Source of the DNA: Altibacter sp. | Lineage (GTDB): Bacteria > Bacteroidota > Bacteroidia > Flavobacteriales > Flavobacteriaceae | Length of the DNA stretch: 58,420 nt | Assembly: GCA_002696485.1 (NCBI GenBank) | Contig: NZTP01000053.1 | Coordinates: 1-58,420 of the forward strand | Direction: 5' to 3' | Part shown: piece by piece, positions 16,022 through 25,428 of the stretch | How positions within the stretch are numbered: the stretch's first letter is position 1 | How the letters are laid out: each line of letters opens with the position of its first letter | The notes under the pieces: model-generated | Seen by the model: only the letters and a program-made list of their open reading frames with translations | Databases searched by the model: none | What the model was told of the DNA's origin: nothing | Program-made: the position numbers and the translations under genes

Positions 16022-16741
16022 ATGAAAGATGTTCTAGGCACTGCCTTATTAGATTATTACCACGGAAACTACAGTGAAGATATCATCACCGAAACAAATA
16101 TAAGTGAGGAAGATGTCTTGCCGCTGCCATATCTCTTTCGTTCTTTTTCTGAAATGCCCCTTATTGAACAAACAGCTTTAAAGGCTGCCAAGGGCAGGGT
16201 CTTGGATATTGGGTGTGGTTCCGGAAGCCATTCACTTTACTTACAGCAACAAAACCATAAAGTGACGGCCATAGACGTTTCCGAAGGAGCCGTTACCGTA
16301 AGTCGCTTGCGAGGAGTTCACCATGTGGTGCACACTTCCCTGCTTCAGTTTGAAGGACCTACTTTTGATACGCTGTTGCTGCTAATGAATGGTAGCGGTA
16401 TTTTCGGCACCTTATTTCATGTTTCGCAATACCTTCAGCATTTAAAATCACTCTTGGCTCCCGGCGGACAGATCCTTATCGATTCCAGCGACCTTCAATA
16501 TATGTACGACGCAGGTGAGGATGGCGGGATCTGGGTTCCCGGCACTCATTATTACGGCGAACTGGAATTTACCATGCGCTATAAAGGCGAAACCAGTGAA
16601 TGGTTTGATTGGTTGTATCTGGATGAAGAACTTTTTGAAGAGGCCTGTATTTCGAACGGTCTACACTTCGAGATCGTTGCAAGAGGAGAACACTACGATT
16701 ATTTGGCCCGCCTTACTACTGTGGAACATAGCCGGCCTTGA
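16022..16741 (+). CDS. Class I SAM-dependent methyltransferase
   Basis: 239 residues. SAM-binding motif I reads VLDIGCGSGSHSLYL, motif II acidic residue in VTAIDVSEGA, and the motif III region LLAPGGQILIDSSD. The N-terminal 60 residues are a cap (LLDYYHGNYSEDIITETN). Substrate unknown. The 3' end overlaps the 3' end of the convergent DUF2059 gene by 26 bp. Confidence 0.87.
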   Translation: MKDVLGTALLDYYHGNYSEDIITETNISEEDVLPLPYLFRSFSEMPLIEQTALKAAKGRVLDIGCGSGSHSLYLQQQNHKVTAIDVSEGAVTVSRLRGVHHVVHTSLLQFEGPTFDTLLLLMNGSGIFGTLFHVSQYLQHLKSLLAPGGQILIDSSDLQYMYDAGEDGGIWVPGTHYYGELEFTMRYKGETSEWFDWLYLDEELFEEACISNGLHFEIVARGEHYDYLARLTTVEHSRP

Positions 16742-17252
16742 CAAGCGCACTCATCTTTTTAGCAAAGAGATCACGGCTCCAGTGTTTGCGAATTTCTAAA
16801 AGATCTTTTGAAAGTAGCTGCTGTCGGGCCTCGAGTTTTATCCAAAGGTCGGTTTGAAAAAATTGCGTGATTATTTCTGCTTCCTTTTCTGAAAGTGGGA
16901 CCTTTTGGACAAACCGTTTCTGTGCGGCTTCTGTACCATAAAAAGCAATCATTTGCTGAATTTCCTGTTGGGTGAAATGCTTCCGATAGGCGAAGGTAGA
17001 AAAAGTGACCAACGCTTGAATCGCTTCCGACTTATCCTCTTGAAGTTGTTCCCAAAAAGCGTCCGGAACATTGGCTGTGCTAAATTGCTGCTGCAACGAA
17101 TTGAACATCGTGTCATACGATTCTTCACGTTGAAGATTGGTACCATTATTGTTCAGTAATTCGACAATGTCCTTTTGAAAAGTATCCACTTGTGCGTTTG
17201 CTGAAAAACAAATCACACAAAAAAGCGTTAAAAACAAAGAGTGGATTTTCAT
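16716..17252 (-). CDS. DUF2059 family exported protein
   Basis: 178 residues with signal peptide (MKIHSLFLTLFCVICFSANA) and the DUF2059 pattern FRKHFTQQEIQQMIAFYGTE-like (here YRKHFTQQEIQQMIAFY) followed by a helical tail. Periplasmic, function unknown. It is divergent from the metalloprotease gene (47 bp between starts) and convergent with the methyltransferase. Confidence 0.72.
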   Translation of the reverse strand: MKIHSLFLTLFCVICFSANAQVDTFQKDIVELLNNNGTNLQREESYDTMFNSLQQQFSTANVPDAFWEQLQEDKSEAIQALVTFSTFAYRKHFTQQEIQQMIAFYGTEAAQKRFVQKVPLSEKEAEIITQFFQTDLWIKLEARQQLLSKDLLEIRKHWSRDLFAKKMSALVKAGYVPQ

Positions 17253-17299
17253 AGGATTCTCTAATAGATTATGTTTGCTAAAAGTACAAAAAAATAGAT

Positions 17300-18082
17300 A
17301 TGCGTTTTACCCCCTATACCCCTTTGCTTTATGTGTTCTTAGCGCTTGGACTCCTTAGTTGTAAGAGTGATGATGAGGCGCCTCAAATTGAAGATTTCAA
17401 AGCAGAAAATAGAAAACCACTAGGAGTTTCGGCAGAGGACCTGCTTAGTGACGATATATACGGAACACTCAAGATAGAGCTGGTCTTTAATGAAATTTAT
17501 CGCCCCAGCAATACCGCTATCGCTGAACTTCAAGACTTTTTGGAAGCCCGTTTGAATAAACCCGGGGGTATTTCCATCGTGCAAACAAACGTCGACCTAG
17601 CTGAAGGAGCTCCTTTTACAATTCAAGAGATTAGGGATATTGAGGATGAGAACAGAACGATCTATACGGAAGGGGATACCATGGCAGTCTATATTTTTTT
17701 TGCGAACGGATCATCATCCAACGATACGCAAACGACCGTTACCTTGGGAACCGCGTATCAAAACACGTCTATTGTTATCTACGAAAAGACCTTACGAGAC
17801 CTGGTGTTCAATAACCCTACCATCGATCTAGCTACCTTAGAGTCTACTACCATTCAACACGAACTTGGACATATACTCGGTCTGGTAAACCTTCAAAATG
17901 ACGATATCCATACCGATCATGAAGACCCTTCCAATTCTAAGCACTGTGTTGTTGAAGAATGTCTTATGTATTTTGAAAGCAATAACGGTCGCGCGATCGT
18001 CGCTCGTTTTAACCAACGCAACAGTGTTCCCGCTTTGGACCCGCTATGTATCGCAGACCTCCAAGCCAAAGGCGGGAAGTGA
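17300..18082 (+). CDS. Putative zinc metalloprotease lipoprotein
   Basis: 260 residues with a lipobox (LGLLSC, Cys about 21). The zinc motif HELGHILGLVN (about residues 189-199) fits HExxHxxGxxH-type metzincins, with the third-ligand position replaced by Asn in this segment. HTDHEDPSNSKHCVVEECLMYF follows and resembles the Met-turn region with additional His ligands. A TATGTTTG promoter box lies at 17270-17277. Surface-anchored protease is the best guess; the substrate is unknown. Confidence 0.75.
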   Translation: MRFTPYTPLLYVFLALGLLSCKSDDEAPQIEDFKAENRKPLGVSAEDLLSDDIYGTLKIELVFNEIYRPSNTAIAELQDFLEARLNKPGGISIVQTNVDLAEGAPFTIQEIRDIEDENRTIYTEGDTMAVYIFFANGSSSNDTQTTVTLGTAYQNTSIVIYEKTLRDLVFNNPTIDLATLESTTIQHELGHILGLVNLQNDDIHTDHEDPSNSKHCVVEECLMYFESNNGRAIVARFNQRNSVPALDPLCIADLQAKGGK

Positions 18083-18086
18083 AAGG

Positions 18087-18128
18087 GGTTTAAGGTTTAA
18101 GGTTTAAGGTTTAAGGTTTAAGGTTTAA
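18087..18128. repeat. Six tandem copies of GGTTTAA
   Basis: Six perfect head-to-tail heptamers starting 4 bp after the metalloprotease stop codon, between convergent genes. Such a microsatellite is prone to slippage. No terminator hairpin is evident in this 68-bp gap. Confidence 0.95.
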
Positions 18129-18150
18129 AATATATTTTTTTATATCTATT

Positions 18151-19785
18151 TTACATCTGGCTTTCATACACTTTTTTACCGTTGATGAATGTTGCATTCA
18201 CTTTTACTTTTGGGATGCTGTCTGCCGGGATGGTCATGATATCTGCATCCAATACGGTAAAATCTGCATATTTCCCAAGTTCAATACTCCCTTTTTCGGA
18301 TTCTTCAAAGTTGGAATAGGCAGCCCAAAGAGTCATTCCTTTTAAGGTCTGCTCGCGGGTTAGGGCTTCTTCCATGCGATAGCCATTCTCGGGAAAATGC
18401 TTCAGGTCCTTTCGCGCAACGGCCGCATAGAACGTATACATCGGGTTCACTCTTTCTACCGGAAAATCGGTACCTAAGGCAATGGTACCCGATTGCTCTA
18501 AGAGCGATTTATATGCATACGCTCCTTTTATACGCTCCGGCCCTACCCTGTCTTCGGCCCAATACATATCGCTTGTAGCGTGGGTGGGCTGTATGGAGGG
18601 AATGATCTTTTCAGAAAAATAAGCATAGTCGGAAGGGGTGACGATCTGTGCATGTTCTACCTTCCAGCGAGGATCCTTTTGGTCTTTGAGTGCTTCAGTA
18701 TAGACACGTAACACCGAAACATTTGCCGAATCGCCGATCGCATGTGTATTCATTTGAAAACCTGCAGCCGCGATTCGATCGGCTAAAGTGCGCAACTGTG
18801 CTTCATTAGTGATCACCAATCCGTAATGTCCCGGCTGATCACTATAGGGCTCACGCATGGCTGCACCACGTGAACCTAAAGCGCCATCGCCATAAACTTT
18901 AACAGAGCGTACGTTCAATCGGTCGGTTTTAAATTTTCCGGCAGACAAATAATGATCCATGGAAGGGGTACCTGCACTCACCATCGCATACACACGCAAC
19001 TGCATGGTACCGGCTTTCTGTAGGCTGTCGATCGTTTCAATGACCTCCCTTGACAAACCGGCATCGTTAACCGTAGTAAGCCCCATTTCCAAACACAATT
19101 GTTGTGCGTCCAGTAAGGCTTCGGCGATATCTTGTTTTGTAAGCTTCGGAAACGTAGCACTCACGAGTTGCATCGCGCCATCGATCAATACGCCGGTAGG
19201 TTCACCATCTTTAACGATCACTTCACCCCCCGGGACCTTAGTTGTCGCTGTGATCCCGGCAAGTTCCAATGCTTTTTTGTTTACCAACATGGCGTGACCG
19301 TCGATACGTCTTAGGGACACAGGCGTGTTTGGAAACAAAGAATCCAACTTTTCTCGCGTAGGAAACTCCTTAATGTCCCAATCGTTTTGATCCCAACCTC
19401 GCCCGATTATATAGGCTTTGTTGTGTTTCTTCTGAAAAGCCACCACCCGCTCCACTACTTCGTCGAAACTTTTTGTATCCACTAAATCCACATCCTGAAG
19501 ATTCAGTCCCAGACCGAAGAGATGCGCATGTGCATCGATCAATCCCGGAACGATGGTCTTACCTTTAGCATCAAAGGATTCTTTAAAATTATACTTCAGT
19601 TCCAATTCGGGTTTTAATCCAATTTCGAGGATCTTTCCATCCTTTACCACAAATGCCGCAGCCTTTTCAAAACCATTGTTCACAGTATATATGTTGGCAT
19701 TCTTTACCAGTAAATCGGCAGTCATTTTTTCAGGAGCACAAGAAATACATACAAGCAGGAAGCTGAAATAGAGAAAATGTTTCAT
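18151..19785 (-). CDS. YtcJ-like amidohydrolase, lipoprotein
   Basis: 544 residues of the amidohydrolase superfamily. The metal site shows as PGLIDAHAHLFG, the carboxylated-Lys/His regions include KVEHAQIV and MNTHAIGDSAN, and the final Asp is in ALGTDFPVE. The C-terminus KYADFTVLDADIM closes the composite beta-sandwich. The N-terminus has a lipobox-like LVCISC, so the enzyme is probably periplasmic or outer-membrane anchored. YtcJ/exoenzyme-like proteins of this type hydrolyse N-acyl or amide bonds; the substrate here is unknown. Confidence 0.87.
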   Translation of the reverse strand: MKHFLYFSFLLVCISCAPEKMTADLLVKNANIYTVNNGFEKAAAFVVKDGKILEIGLKPELELKYNFKESFDAKGKTIVPGLIDAHAHLFGLGLNLQDVDLVDTKSFDEVVERVVAFQKKHNKAYIIGRGWDQNDWDIKEFPTREKLDSLFPNTPVSLRRIDGHAMLVNKKALELAGITATTKVPGGEVIVKDGEPTGVLIDGAMQLVSATFPKLTKQDIAEALLDAQQLCLEMGLTTVNDAGLSREVIETIDSLQKAGTMQLRVYAMVSAGTPSMDHYLSAGKFKTDRLNVRSVKVYGDGALGSRGAAMREPYSDQPGHYGLVITNEAQLRTLADRIAAAGFQMNTHAIGDSANVSVLRVYTEALKDQKDPRWKVEHAQIVTPSDYAYFSEKIIPSIQPTHATSDMYWAEDRVGPERIKGAYAYKSLLEQSGTIALGTDFPVERVNPMYTFYAAVARKDLKHFPENGYRMEEALTREQTLKGMTLWAAYSNFEESEKGSIELGKYADFTVLDADIMTIPADSIPKVKVNATFINGKKVYESQM

Positions 19786-19807
19786 TGGGTTGGGTTTTCA
19801 GTAAAAA

Positions 19808-19842
19808 TAAAAAAAGCATCCAGATAAAACCGGATGCTTTTA
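19808..19842 (-). terminator. Terminator of the barrel/TPR operon
   Basis: Minus strand AAAAGCATCCGG/CTGGATGCTTTT stem with a T-rich tail, 25 bp past the stop codon of the barrel gene. Confidence 0.82.
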
Positions 19843-19867
19843 ATAAATAAATTATTTGGATGCCTCT

Positions 19868-21601
19868 CTACCAGTCGAATTTATAAGTTGCTCCCAACAA
19901 GCCTTGGATACCCTGTACGGGATAGTTATACCACTTCTCATAATTATCGCTAAGCAGATTGCTCCCTTTAACAAAAATGGCCAAACGTTCGTTCACGCGA
20001 TACCCTACATGAACATTGGCATCCAGATAGCCTTCTAGGGTGACCTCGGTTGGGAAAGGATCGACCAAAGGGCTGTAGGCAATGATACGGTCCATACGTT
20101 CTCCTATATAGAACAGGGAGGCCCCACCGTAAATTTCTTCGGTGATATTGAAATTGGAAAAGAGGGTCGCTTTTAGGTCGGGTAAATTCCAAGGTTGGGC
20201 TTCGTTGGTCGTCGTATAACTTAAGTATTCACCACTAATCCCCAACGTAAACACATCGGACATTTCTACTTTTAATTCTCCGAAAATCGATAATGTATTC
20301 ACATCGTCGTAGACCACCTGAAAAGAATTTCCGTATTGATATGCTTCTGTGGGCGCCACATCATTTAAAGGATTCATAACAAACAGGGCTTTATCATCTT
20401 CCTTACCATACGCAGCTCGCAGATTGTATCCCACCGAATTGGATAATTTCCCTTTTAATCCTCCAAAAGCATTGTAAAGTTGCTGTGTAGGCATCACTTG
20501 CAAGGTTGGAGAGACAAACGGGTTTTGTTCTTTAAACAAGTAGTAGCTGTTTTGTTGCAAACCACCTTCGGCCCCTCCATACGCAATAAGCAATTCATCG
20601 ACCAATCTGTAGGATACATTGATTCTAGGAGCAATGGAAAAGTTAGTATCACTGTTCTCGGTATCCAAGCTTGCATAGGCTGCAACACCTAATGATAGCG
20701 TAAGATCGGTATCAACATACACCAAAGAAGGCGCTATTCCCGCATTGAGGAAACTGTATTTAATTGGCATTTCAGCAAAATAATTACGTTCGAAGCTACC
20801 CGATAGGTAATCCACATCACCCTCAACAGTAAGAGTGAAATCGGTGAGGGGAAAAGAAAATTCCGGTTGCGCTCTTAGATTGAATTCAGAAGAACCATAG
20901 GCATCACCCAAATATCGGATTTTAGCAGAAAGTCCTTCAAACATAGATTCATCTAAACTTATGTTTCCACCAACATAGCCATTAAAATACGTCTGTTGTG
21001 GATCGAATGCGGCAATGAATTCGTCGGGAGCGGTATCAAAACTTTCCGGGAGTCCGTACCAATTGAAGAGCTGATGTTGCAATCCGGCTTCCAACGTATA
21101 AGAAGCATCACGTTGTCTGCTGGTATAATGGCCATCCAAACGGGTGTCGTAGTATTTGTTCTCCAAACGAACGCCATCGATATCGCCTTGTGAAGAATTA
21201 TGTCTGAAAAAGAAGCCGGCGTTATCGGTCCTGCTTATTTCAAAATTACTGTACAATTCACCAAGGATGCTGGTGTAGTTACCAAATCCCAAAGTGGCAT
21301 AATTATCATATAATTTGATGGGCTTTGCTTTTTCAACCGTTGTAGCCTTCCCTTTAGCCGGTGTAAAGGTAGATGCTACCGGAACGGAAAAAATCGTGTA
21401 GACGACTTCCTTCTTCTGTGTTGTAACAGAGTCGTTTAGAACGGGGGTCTCCTTTACTTTGAAAGCATCTGAAATTGTGGGCGTATAAGGTTTTACGATG
21501 TTCACTACTTCGGTTCCCAAATTGTCCTCTTGTGCGAATAACAGGACCGGGAAGATTATAAGTAGCAATAAAAGATGTGAGGCTATGCGTTTCTTTGACA
21601 T
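19868..21601 (-). CDS. Outer-membrane beta-barrel (TonB-receptor-like, no plug)
   Basis: 577 residues with a signal peptide (ending VLLFAQ). A Pro-rich N-terminal segment (VVNIVKPYTPTISDAFKVK) is followed by about 480 residues of alternating aromatic beta strands and a terminal strand ending in an aromatic residue (LLGATYKFDW). No plug domain or TonB box is seen, although such proteins are often named TonB-dependent receptors. The gene lies 30 bp downstream of the large TPR protein, and the pair recurs across Bacteroidota; a joint role in envelope assembly or transport is inferred. Confidence 0.78.
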   Translation of the reverse strand: MSKKRIASHLLLLLIIFPVLLFAQEDNLGTEVVNIVKPYTPTISDAFKVKETPVLNDSVTTQKKEVVYTIFSVPVASTFTPAKGKATTVEKAKPIKLYDNYATLGFGNYTSILGELYSNFEISRTDNAGFFFRHNSSQGDIDGVRLENKYYDTRLDGHYTSRQRDASYTLEAGLQHQLFNWYGLPESFDTAPDEFIAAFDPQQTYFNGYVGGNISLDESMFEGLSAKIRYLGDAYGSSEFNLRAQPEFSFPLTDFTLTVEGDVDYLSGSFERNYFAEMPIKYSFLNAGIAPSLVYVDTDLTLSLGVAAYASLDTENSDTNFSIAPRINVSYRLVDELLIAYGGAEGGLQQNSYYLFKEQNPFVSPTLQVMPTQQLYNAFGGLKGKLSNSVGYNLRAAYGKEDDKALFVMNPLNDVAPTEAYQYGNSFQVVYDDVNTLSIFGELKVEMSDVFTLGISGEYLSYTTTNEAQPWNLPDLKATLFSNFNITEEIYGGASLFYIGERMDRIIAYSPLVDPFPTEVTLEGYLDANVHVGYRVNERLAIFVKGSNLLSDNYEKWYNYPVQGIQGLLGATYKFDW

Positions 21602-21631
21602 GTGAATAGGTATGTTGTTAGTGAAATGGGC

Positions 21632-24600
21632 TTAGTTTCCGTTGGTTTCAACCGATGCGTTGGTCTTGGCCTCGGCCGCTTTTATCACGGTCAACTCGGC
21701 TTTGGCCTCCTCGACCACGTCGGTAAATTCTGCAAAATTCTTGATGACGCTCTCCAAAATATAAGTCGCCTGATATGCATCGTCCAATGCGTAGAAGTTC
21801 TTGGCCATAAGCACGAGCCCCTTTGCACCAAAATACTTGTAACCGCTATATTCTTTGGCAAGTTTTTGAACTGCCGTATTTGAAGCCTCGAACATTCCAT
21901 CCTTATTCTTAAAATAAGCATCGTGGTACAGCGCTTCGGCCGCCAATTGGCCGGTAGCGATCTTAGCCACTTCGGCATAGGCAGCACGTGCTTTGGCTTC
22001 GTTATTGGTCTTCATGGCTGCACGGGCAATAATAACTTGTGCATCACTTTTAATGGCGTTATCGATCTTTGCATTCTGAAGCACTTTTTCAGCATACGTC
22101 ACCGCTTCGGCGTATTGTTTCAGTTCGTAGCTGGCCTTCATGCTATTGGTTTGAGCAAAGATGATATTCTGCGGAAAATCTGCTTCCACCTCTAAACGCT
22201 TGAGATACGTTATGGCATTTTCATAGTCCTTCTTCGCGAGATAGGCTTCAGAAATACGTGCCAACGCCTGTTCTGTAAATTCGCTTCGCTCCTTCCCAAC
22301 GACAAAGGCGTAATGTGAGATCGCCTTTTCCGAAGCATTTTCAGCAAAATACAACTGACCCAGATAAAAATGAGCCTGCAGAGCATGTCGGCCATTGGGG
22401 AACTGATCCAAATACCCTTCAAATCGTGTTATAGCCACTTTGGGTTTGTTCTCCAGGTATGGTTGTTCTGCTGCCAGATAGGTAGCGTCGTCGACCTCGG
22501 CATCTTCGATCTCCACAAAGTCTAAGGTGCTTACCCACGCCGCATAAGCGTCCACCTTCCCTTGATCGATATAAATAATTTTCGCAGAGGCAACAGCCTG
22601 CAGTGCTTCGGGCGTGGAAGGATACTCCTTTGCAACTCGTTTAAATAAGGCCAGCGCCTCATTACTCTTCCCCGTATTGTCGAATATCAATGCTTTTTTA
22701 AGCAGTGCGCGTGCCACAAAACTACTCTTTGGCAGCTCCTGAATAAGTTTGTCGTATGCAGCGATGGCATCGTTAGTATTTTCCTGTGCCACATAGGTAT
22801 TACCCAACTCGTACAAAGCATCATCCCGATACACCGAGCGAGGGTACTTGACAACAAATTCCTGAAGTCCGTCGATCTTGCTTTGGGTGCGATCCACAAA
22901 ACCAAAACTAATCGCCTTTTGAAAGGCCGCATAGTCCTCGTCTGCGGTCCCCAAACGAATCGCTTCATTGTAATTCTCCATCGCCGGCCAGTACTGGCTT
23001 GTCACAAAGTAGCTATCCCCCAAACGCAGGAAAGCATCCTTCTTCCGGGCACCTTCGGCGGTAGACGATGCAACATAGTCTTTAAAATTGGTGATCGCTT
23101 CGGGATACTGTTTGAGTTTGAAATTGGCATACGCAAGGTTGTATTTGCTGTGCTGCATTTCTGAAGTACGGGACGCACTTGGTAATTGCATAAATTGTTT
23201 ATAACCTATGAGCGCTTCTTCAAAATTAGTAAGTTGGTAGTCGCTCTCGGCATTCCAAAACGTAGCTTTCGCAGTATATATGGGATCGCGAGGTTCATTT
23301 AATGAGAGGTTAAAGAAATTTTTAGCTTCGGTATAGTTCCCTTCGTTGTACAACTCAGTACCACGGAAGAACGCCACCTTTTGATAGGCTACTTTATTTT
23401 CGAACGACTTATTGTTCTCCAGCAGTTCCATGGCGGCCTTGTAGTTTCTTGATGTAATGTAAGAATTGATAAGCAGGTCCTTGAGTTCTTCGTTGTTCTT
23501 ATTGTTGGGATATGTCTCTATAAAGGAAAGAAGCACTTGTGGGGCACTTTTATAACTATTTCCTATTTCATAGCTCAATTTCGCGTAATTGAGCCAAGCA
23601 TCTTCACGGATCTCTTCAGAATAGTCCATCTCTGAAGCATTTTTAAATGCATTGAGAGCCTGCTGTTTCTGACCAAGCTTCAAATAACTTTCCGCCAAGT
23701 GGTAATATGCGTTCTGAGCTACCGCATTCTTCCCATCAATGATCTTGTTGAATTCGTTAATGGCATTTTGATAGTCTCCTTGTTTATAATAGGCGTAGCC
23801 TAACTGGTAGTAATCTGTATTATTCCACTTGCCGCGTTTCCCTTTGTATTCTTTTAAGTATGGAATCGCCTCTGCATACTGTTCGAGATTGAAATAACTC
23901 TCCCCAATGATCTTAGAAAGCTCACTCTTCTCCTGCGGATTTGAATTATCGTATTGTTCCTTGCCCATGTCAATAGCCTTTTGAAACTTCCCGAGTTTAA
24001 AGTTCATATCGGCTTGATAATACGATAAGCCCTCGGCATAGCGCTCTTCATCCTTAACCTCTTCAAAAAGTTCATTTGCCTCTTCGTAATCGTCCCCTTC
24101 GTAGGCAATAAAACCCAAATAGTATTTGGCCTGTGCTCCGTATTTTTCGGAAGTGCTTACTCTGTTGAAATATTTCTTGGCTTCGCTGTACCTTTTATTC
24201 TGAAAGTATGCATAGCCATTATTAAAGTAGAACTTATCGCGTTCGCTTCTGGGAACGCCGGCTTCGTCTACTTTATCGTACCATTTTCGGGCATACGAGT
24301 ATTTTCCGTTCTCAAAATAATAATTGGCCACATTGATATAGGCATCGTTACGTTTAATACTGGTTGGATATTCCTCCACAAACTCCTCCATTAATGCATC
24401 TGCATCTTGTTGATTGAGCCGTACGGCACAATTGGCAATATAGTAAGCACAGTCGCCTTCAATAGTTTCGTCCTGTGCCGAAGCCTTCACCTTAGAAAAG
24501 AGGCTTTGCGCAGCTAAAAACTGATTGTTATTGTACAGTTCTACCGCCTTGTTGAAATCGACCAACTCGTTGGTGAAAACCGCGGTTTGTTGTGCTTGAA

Positions 24601-24652
24601 AAGTTAAGGTCGTAAGTAGGAAAAGTGTTGGGATTATGAGGTTTTTCAGCAT
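21632..24652 (-). CDS. Large periplasmic TPR protein
   Basis: 1006 residues, signal peptide at the N-terminus (IPTLFLLTTLTFQAQ), then essentially continuous tetratricopeptide and Sel1/YbgF-like repeats (for example AYFQNKRYSEAKKYFNRV, YYKQGDYQNAINEFNKII, YELGNTYVAQENTNDAIAAY) to the C-terminus. It should form an extended alpha-solenoid scaffold in the periplasm. It is first in an operon with the barrel at 19868-21601, which makes an outer-membrane complex likely. Transcription probably starts at the promoter at 24677-24705. Confidence 0.86.
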   Translation of the reverse strand: MLKNLIIPTLFLLTTLTFQAQQTAVFTNELVDFNKAVELYNNNQFLAAQSLFSKVKASAQDETIEGDCAYYIANCAVRLNQQDADALMEEFVEEYPTSIKRNDAYINVANYYFENGKYSYARKWYDKVDEAGVPRSERDKFYFNNGYAYFQNKRYSEAKKYFNRVSTSEKYGAQAKYYLGFIAYEGDDYEEANELFEEVKDEERYAEGLSYYQADMNFKLGKFQKAIDMGKEQYDNSNPQEKSELSKIIGESYFNLEQYAEAIPYLKEYKGKRGKWNNTDYYQLGYAYYKQGDYQNAINEFNKIIDGKNAVAQNAYYHLAESYLKLGQKQQALNAFKNASEMDYSEEIREDAWLNYAKLSYEIGNSYKSAPQVLLSFIETYPNNKNNEELKDLLINSYITSRNYKAAMELLENNKSFENKVAYQKVAFFRGTELYNEGNYTEAKNFFNLSLNEPRDPIYTAKATFWNAESDYQLTNFEEALIGYKQFMQLPSASRTSEMQHSKYNLAYANFKLKQYPEAITNFKDYVASSTAEGARKKDAFLRLGDSYFVTSQYWPAMENYNEAIRLGTADEDYAAFQKAISFGFVDRTQSKIDGLQEFVVKYPRSVYRDDALYELGNTYVAQENTNDAIAAYDKLIQELPKSSFVARALLKKALIFDNTGKSNEALALFKRVAKEYPSTPEALQAVASAKIIYIDQGKVDAYAAWVSTLDFVEIEDAEVDDATYLAAEQPYLENKPKVAITRFEGYLDQFPNGRHALQAHFYLGQLYFAENASEKAISHYAFVVGKERSEFTEQALARISEAYLAKKDYENAITYLKRLEVEADFPQNIIFAQTNSMKASYELKQYAEAVTYAEKVLQNAKIDNAIKSDAQVIIARAAMKTNNEAKARAAYAEVAKIATGQLAAEALYHDAYFKNKDGMFEASNTAVQKLAKEYSGYKYFGAKGLVLMAKNFYALDDAYQATYILESVIKNFAEFTDVVEEAKAELTVIKAAEAKTNASVETNGN

Positions 24653-24676
24653 ATTAGTATGTTTTTTTTGCTTCTG

Positions 24677-24705
24677 TAAAGATACATCTTCGCACTTTGC
24701 AGCAA
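24677..24705 (-). promoter_or_regulatory. Promoter of the TPR/barrel operon
   Basis: Minus-strand TTG (24703-24705), 18-bp spacer, TATCTTTA (24677-24684), one mismatch from TAnnTTTG. The rest of the 277-bp intergenic gap to 24930 is AT-rich. It holds an SD-like AAGGAGAT about 65 bp before the next ATG, too far to act on it. Confidence 0.55.
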
Positions 24706-24929
24706 AGAAGGTCTGTTCAAGTTTTTAACATTTAAATCAACAATAGAGCCAAAGAAAAAAAATGAGTATCGTTGCACCATTTATTTTTTCACAGAGACTT
24801 CTTGGGCACCTTACAATTGTGTTAATAACGCAACAATTTTGTGATAAGTATGTTTTATAAGAAGGAGATCTCACTTTCCTAAAAAAGCAGTACTTTTAAA
24901 CCACTATCGATCTTTCAAAAGTTCACTTC

Positions 24930-25394
24930 ATGAAAAATATACTACTTATCGGCCTTCTACTTTTGAGCACAGTACTATTTGCACAACGCAATCCGTTTAA
25001 TAACCTTACCGAAAAAAACGGGAAAATTGGTATAGGGACTGAGACACCGGATGAACTTCTCACGGTAAAAGGAAAGATCCACACTCAAGAAGTACTGGTA
25101 GATCTTGATGGCGCTGTTGCGCCTGATTATGTTTTTGAAGCCTATTTTAACGGAATTTCTCTGTTGGCTCCCGACTATACTTTTCCTTCCTTGCAGGAAA
25201 TTGCCAAATACATAGAAGTAAATCACCATCTTCCGGGAGTGCCCAGTGCCGAAGAGATGGAAAAAAACGGAATGTCGCTGAAGGAAATGAATCTATTGTT
25301 GCTTCAGAAACTAGAAGAGCTTACACTTTACACCTTGGAACAACAAAAAGAAATCGACGAATTAAAAGAAAAACTTTCCAGCATTCGTAACTAA
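24930..25394 (+). CDS. Exported coiled-coil protein of tail-fibre-like type
   Basis: 154 residues with signal peptide (MKNILLIGLLLLSTVLFAQ). The middle reads GKIGIGTETPDELLTVKGKI, a beta-repeat common to phage-tail-fibre and Bacteroidota surface proteins, then YIEVNHHLPGVPSAEEM, and a C-terminal coiled coil (LLQKLEELTLYTLEQQKEIDELKEKL). The same architecture ends many gliding-related or S74-type proteins in this phylum, but no peptidase motif is seen. Function unknown. Confidence 0.7.
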   Translation: MKNILLIGLLLLSTVLFAQRNPFNNLTEKNGKIGIGTETPDELLTVKGKIHTQEVLVDLDGAVAPDYVFEAYFNGISLLAPDYTFPSLQEIAKYIEVNHHLPGVPSAEEMEKNGMSLKEMNLLLLQKLEELTLYTLEQQKEIDELKEKLSSIRN

Positions 25395-25428
25395 ATTTAT
25401 TTAGATATTTTTGCTAAAAAATTCCGCT

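Noticed and set aside
18087-18128. CRISPR-like array
   Set aside because: Simple 7-bp tandem repeat without spacers; no cas genes in the window.
21691-24600. Several opposite-strand open frames within the TPR gene
   Set aside because: They are shadow frames of a long coding region with clear TPR periodicity on the minus strand.
24862-24870. SD sequence AAGGAGAT for the gene at 24930
   Set aside because: It is about 65 bp from the ATG, and no start codon with a plausible frame lies at the right distance.
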